Assembly (NCBI GenBank): GCA_902778275.1
Contig: CACYXE010000009.1
Location: 20,215-84,214 of the forward strand
Direction of reading: 5' to 3'
Origin: Oscillospiraceae bacterium
Lineage (GTDB): Bacteria > Bacillota > Clostridia > Oscillospirales > Oscillospiraceae
DNA: 64,000 nt
Part shown: positions 62,156 through 64,000 of the stretch, one piece after another
Position numbering within the stretch: the first letter of the stretch is position 1
Layout: each line of letters opens with the position of its first letter
Made by a program: the position numbers and the translations under genes
Notes under the pieces: generated by a model
Databases searched by the model: none
What the model was told of the DNA's origin: nothing
Seen by the model: the letters and a program-made list of their open reading frames with translations, nothing else

Positions 62156-62410
62156 ATGGATGAAGAACTGTTTGAGTTGTCCGCCAACGTCGTGACCGTG
62201 GAGGTCAAGGATGAGCGTACCGGGAAAACTTACCGCCGGGAGCTGCCCATCGATTTTTATGAGAACGCCAACTTCCTGCGTCTGAGCGGGGAGAATCTGG
62301 ACGGCAGCGTGTCCCAGCTGGTGTTCTATACCGCCCGTGGTCTGGAACGGATCAAAGACATCTCCGGCAAAGGGCCGGATCATGACCGGTGCGGCGGACA
62401 CTCCCATTGA
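62156..62410 (+). CDS. Small hypothetical protein preceding the molybdenum hydroxylase gene
   Basis: An 84-residue soluble protein, acidic, beta-rich (VVTVEVKDERTGKTYRRELP), with a C-terminal Cys/His cluster (DHDRCGGHSH) that could bind metal. Not recognised. It lies 57 bases upstream of the oxidoreductase on the same strand and is probably co-transcribed, so a role in that enzyme's expression or maturation is possible. Confidence 0.65.
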   Translation: MDEELFELSANVVTVEVKDERTGKTYRRELPIDFYENANFLRLSGENLDGSVSQLVFYTARGLERIKDISGKGPDHDRCGGHSH

Positions 62411-62467
62411 GCGCACACCCCTTTTTAAGGCAAACATATAAATAATATACAATCAGGAGGAAAACAC

Positions 62468-64000
62468 ATGATCAGAAAAACGCTTGTCATCAACGGTGTC
62501 ACCCGTCAGCTGGTCCTGGAGAACGACGAAACTCTGGCCACTTGTAAAATCGGCTGCGGTGAGGGCCACTGCGGCGCCTGCAACGTCATCATGAACGGCA
62601 AGGTCACCAAGGCCTGCATCGTGAAGATGAGCAAGGTTCCCGACAACGCCGAGATTACCACCATTGAAGGTGTCGGCACCCTCAGCGACATGCATCCCCT
62701 GCAGGTAGCCTGGATGGCCCACGGCTGCGCCCAGTGCGGTTTCTGCACCCCCGGCTTCATCATCAGCGCCAAGGTCCTGCTGGAGCAGAACCCCAACCCC
62801 ACCAGAGAAGAAGTCCGCGATTGGTTCAACAAGACCCGCAACCTGTGCCGCTGCACCGGCTACAAGCCCCTGGTCGACGCCGTCATGGACGCCGCCGCTG
62901 TTCTGCGCGGTGAAATGAAGAAGGAAGACCTGGTCTTCAAGCCCACCGGCGACAGCATCAAGGGCACCAAGTACATCCGTCCCTCTGCTGCGCAGAAGGT
63001 CACCGGTACCTGGGACTTCGGCGCTGACGACGCCCTGAAGATGCCCGGCTGCCTGCGTCTGGCCCTGACCCAGGCCAAGGTCTCCCACGCCAACATCAAG
63101 AGCATCGACACCTCCGAGGCCGAGAAGATGCCCGGCGTCGTGAAGGTCATCACCTACAAGGACATCCTGGCCGCCGGCGGTTCCAACAAGATCAACGGCC
63201 TGGTCATGCTGCCCAAGCACAACAAGACCGACGGTTTCGAGCGTCCCGTCCTCTGCTCCGACAAGATCTTCCAGTTTGGTGACGCCATCGCCATCGTCGC
63301 CGCCGACACCGAGGCTCACGCCCGTGCCGCCGCCGATGCTGTCAAGGTTGAGATCGAAGAGCTGCCCGCCTACATGAGCGCTCTGGACGCCATGGCTCCC
63401 GACGCCATCGAGATCCACCCCGGCACTCCCAACGTCTTCTTTGAGACCAACTGCATCAAGGGACCCGACTTTGATTGGGACAGCATCCCCGATTCCCAGC
63501 AGGTCGAGATCGAGAGCTATTGCTCCCGTCAGCCCCACCTGCATCTGGAGCCGGACAACGGCTACGGCTACATTGACGAGGACGGCATGGTCACCGTGCA
63601 TTCCAAGTCCATCGGCATCCACCTGCATATGCCCATGATCGCCGACGGCATCGGCGTTCCCATGGAGAAGCTGCGTCTGGTCCAGAACCACGCCGGCGGC
63701 ACCTTCGGCTACAAGTTCTCCCCCACCAATGAGGCTCTCATCGGCGCGGCCGCCAAGATCCTGGGCGTTCCCGTGTCCCTGAACTTCAACCAGTTCCAGA
63801 ACATCACCTATACCGGCAAGCGCTCCCCCGCCTTCATGCACATCAAGCTGGCCGCGGACGAGAAGGGCAAGCTGCTGGCCCTGTGGGGCGACAACTATGT
63901 GGACCACGGCCCGTACTCCGAGTTCGGCGATCTGCTGACCATGCGTCTGAGCCAGTTCACCGGCGCCGGCTACGGCATCAACTCCATCCGCAACAAGAGC
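62468..64000 (+). CDS. Molybdenum hydroxylase (aldehyde oxidoreductase/xanthine dehydrogenase type), N-terminal part
   Basis: A single-chain enzyme with two [2Fe-2S] domains fused to the molybdopterin subunit, as in the Desulfovibrio aldehyde oxidoreductase (Mop), to which the visible 511 residues are strikingly similar. The first cluster uses Cys30, 35, 38 and 50, the second Cys90, 93, 127 and 129 (AQCGFCTPGF; NLCRCTGY). Moco-domain motifs follow (VTGTWDFGAD; HAGGTFGYKFSPTNEA). Compared with Mop, ten residues (the LRxxLGLTG helix before the first cluster) are missing. AGGAGG precedes the start. The C-terminal half lies beyond the window. Confidence 0.9.
   Translation, partial: MIRKTLVINGVTRQLVLENDETLATCKIGCGEGHCGACNVIMNGKVTKACIVKMSKVPDNAEITTIEGVGTLSDMHPLQVAWMAHGCAQCGFCTPGFIISAKVLLEQNPNPTREEVRDWFNKTRNLCRCTGYKPLVDAVMDAAAVLRGEMKKEDLVFKPTGDSIKGTKYIRPSAAQKVTGTWDFGADDALKMPGCLRLALTQAKVSHANIKSIDTSEAEKMPGVVKVITYKDILAAGGSNKINGLVMLPKHNKTDGFERPVLCSDKIFQFGDAIAIVAADTEAHARAAADAVKVEIEELPAYMSALDAMAPDAIEIHPGTPNVFFETNCIKGPDFDWDSIPDSQQVEIESYCSRQPHLHLEPDNGYGYIDEDGMVTVHSKSIGIHLHMPMIADGIGVPMEKLRLVQNHAGGTFGYKFSPTNEALIGAAAKILGVPVSLNFNQFQNITYTGKRSPAFMHIKLAADEKGKLLALWGDNYVDHGPYSEFGDLLTMRLSQFTGAGYGINSIRNKS

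Overview
The window looks like chromosome of a GC-rich, strictly anaerobic, spore-forming Firmicute of the Oscillospiraceae type (gut Clostridia). The basis is Bacillota-style Shine-Dalgarno sites and promoters, a spoVAC gene, clostridial riboswitches (lysine, glycine, TPP), a clostripain-family protease, a FeoA-FeoB fusion, and a hydrogenase and molybdenum-hydroxylase economy. The species cannot be named from sequence alone.

Region by region. 1-10.3 kb (minus strand): one long operon for a membrane-bound group 4 [NiFe] hydrogenase with an Mrp-type cation-antiporter module, whose eight antiporter-like genes follow the Pyrococcus mbhA-H order, plus hypA, E, D, C and F. It runs off the left edge. 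10.5-13.8 kb: a neurotransmitter:sodium symporter gene, a decayed second copy of it, and a LysR regulator, apparently left by a tandem duplication. 14-18 kb: spoVAC, tRNA-Ser(GGA), an AT-rich PaeR7I/XhoI-like restriction-modification pair, a tRNA-derived repeat module, a CatB/Vat-like acetyltransferase and a truncated kinase. 18-24 kb: redox proteins, FeoAB with small metal proteins, then a DUF5662 gene and a Card1-like CARF nuclease. 24-29.9 kb: a lysine-riboswitch-controlled amino-acid ABC transporter with an M20 peptidase, followed by an Ldh_2-family dehydrogenase. 29.9-34.6 kb: ROK kinase, PPK1 and a two-domain PPK2 enzyme. 34.7-39 kb: a TIR-Sel1 membrane protein, then an AT-rich block of unknown genes with a probable structured small RNA. 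39-47.5 kb: a glycine-riboswitch AGCS symporter, DUF362 protein, TetR regulator, leaderless gluQRS, and a TPP-riboswitch thiamine/HMP transporter. 47.5-50.1 kb: a clostripain-like protease. 50.2-53.4 kb: an interrupted tRNA-Ser copy, an intact tRNA-Ser(TGA), the same repeat module, and a small island bounded by 33-bp direct repeats. 53.7-64 kb: a molybdenum block (MoeA-like protein, ModABC, molbindin, XdhC-like, MocA-like, phosphatase-HD) leading into a large aldehyde oxidoreductase/xanthine dehydrogenase-type gene cut by the right edge.

The most interesting item is the island at 50.7-53.4 kb. A 505-residue TnpB/Cas12-like RuvC nuclease with no zinc-ribbon cysteines lies upstream of seven identical 33-bp repeats and one degenerate terminal repeat, separated by 33-37 bp spacers. 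Between gene and array lies a hairpin-rich stretch with a candidate anti-repeat. No adaptation genes or other cas genes are present. This fits a minimal type V-U-like CRISPR system. A second notable pattern is a palindrome-bearing module downstream of both tRNA-Ser genes; each copy carries an antisense and a sense copy of its own tRNA's T-arm.
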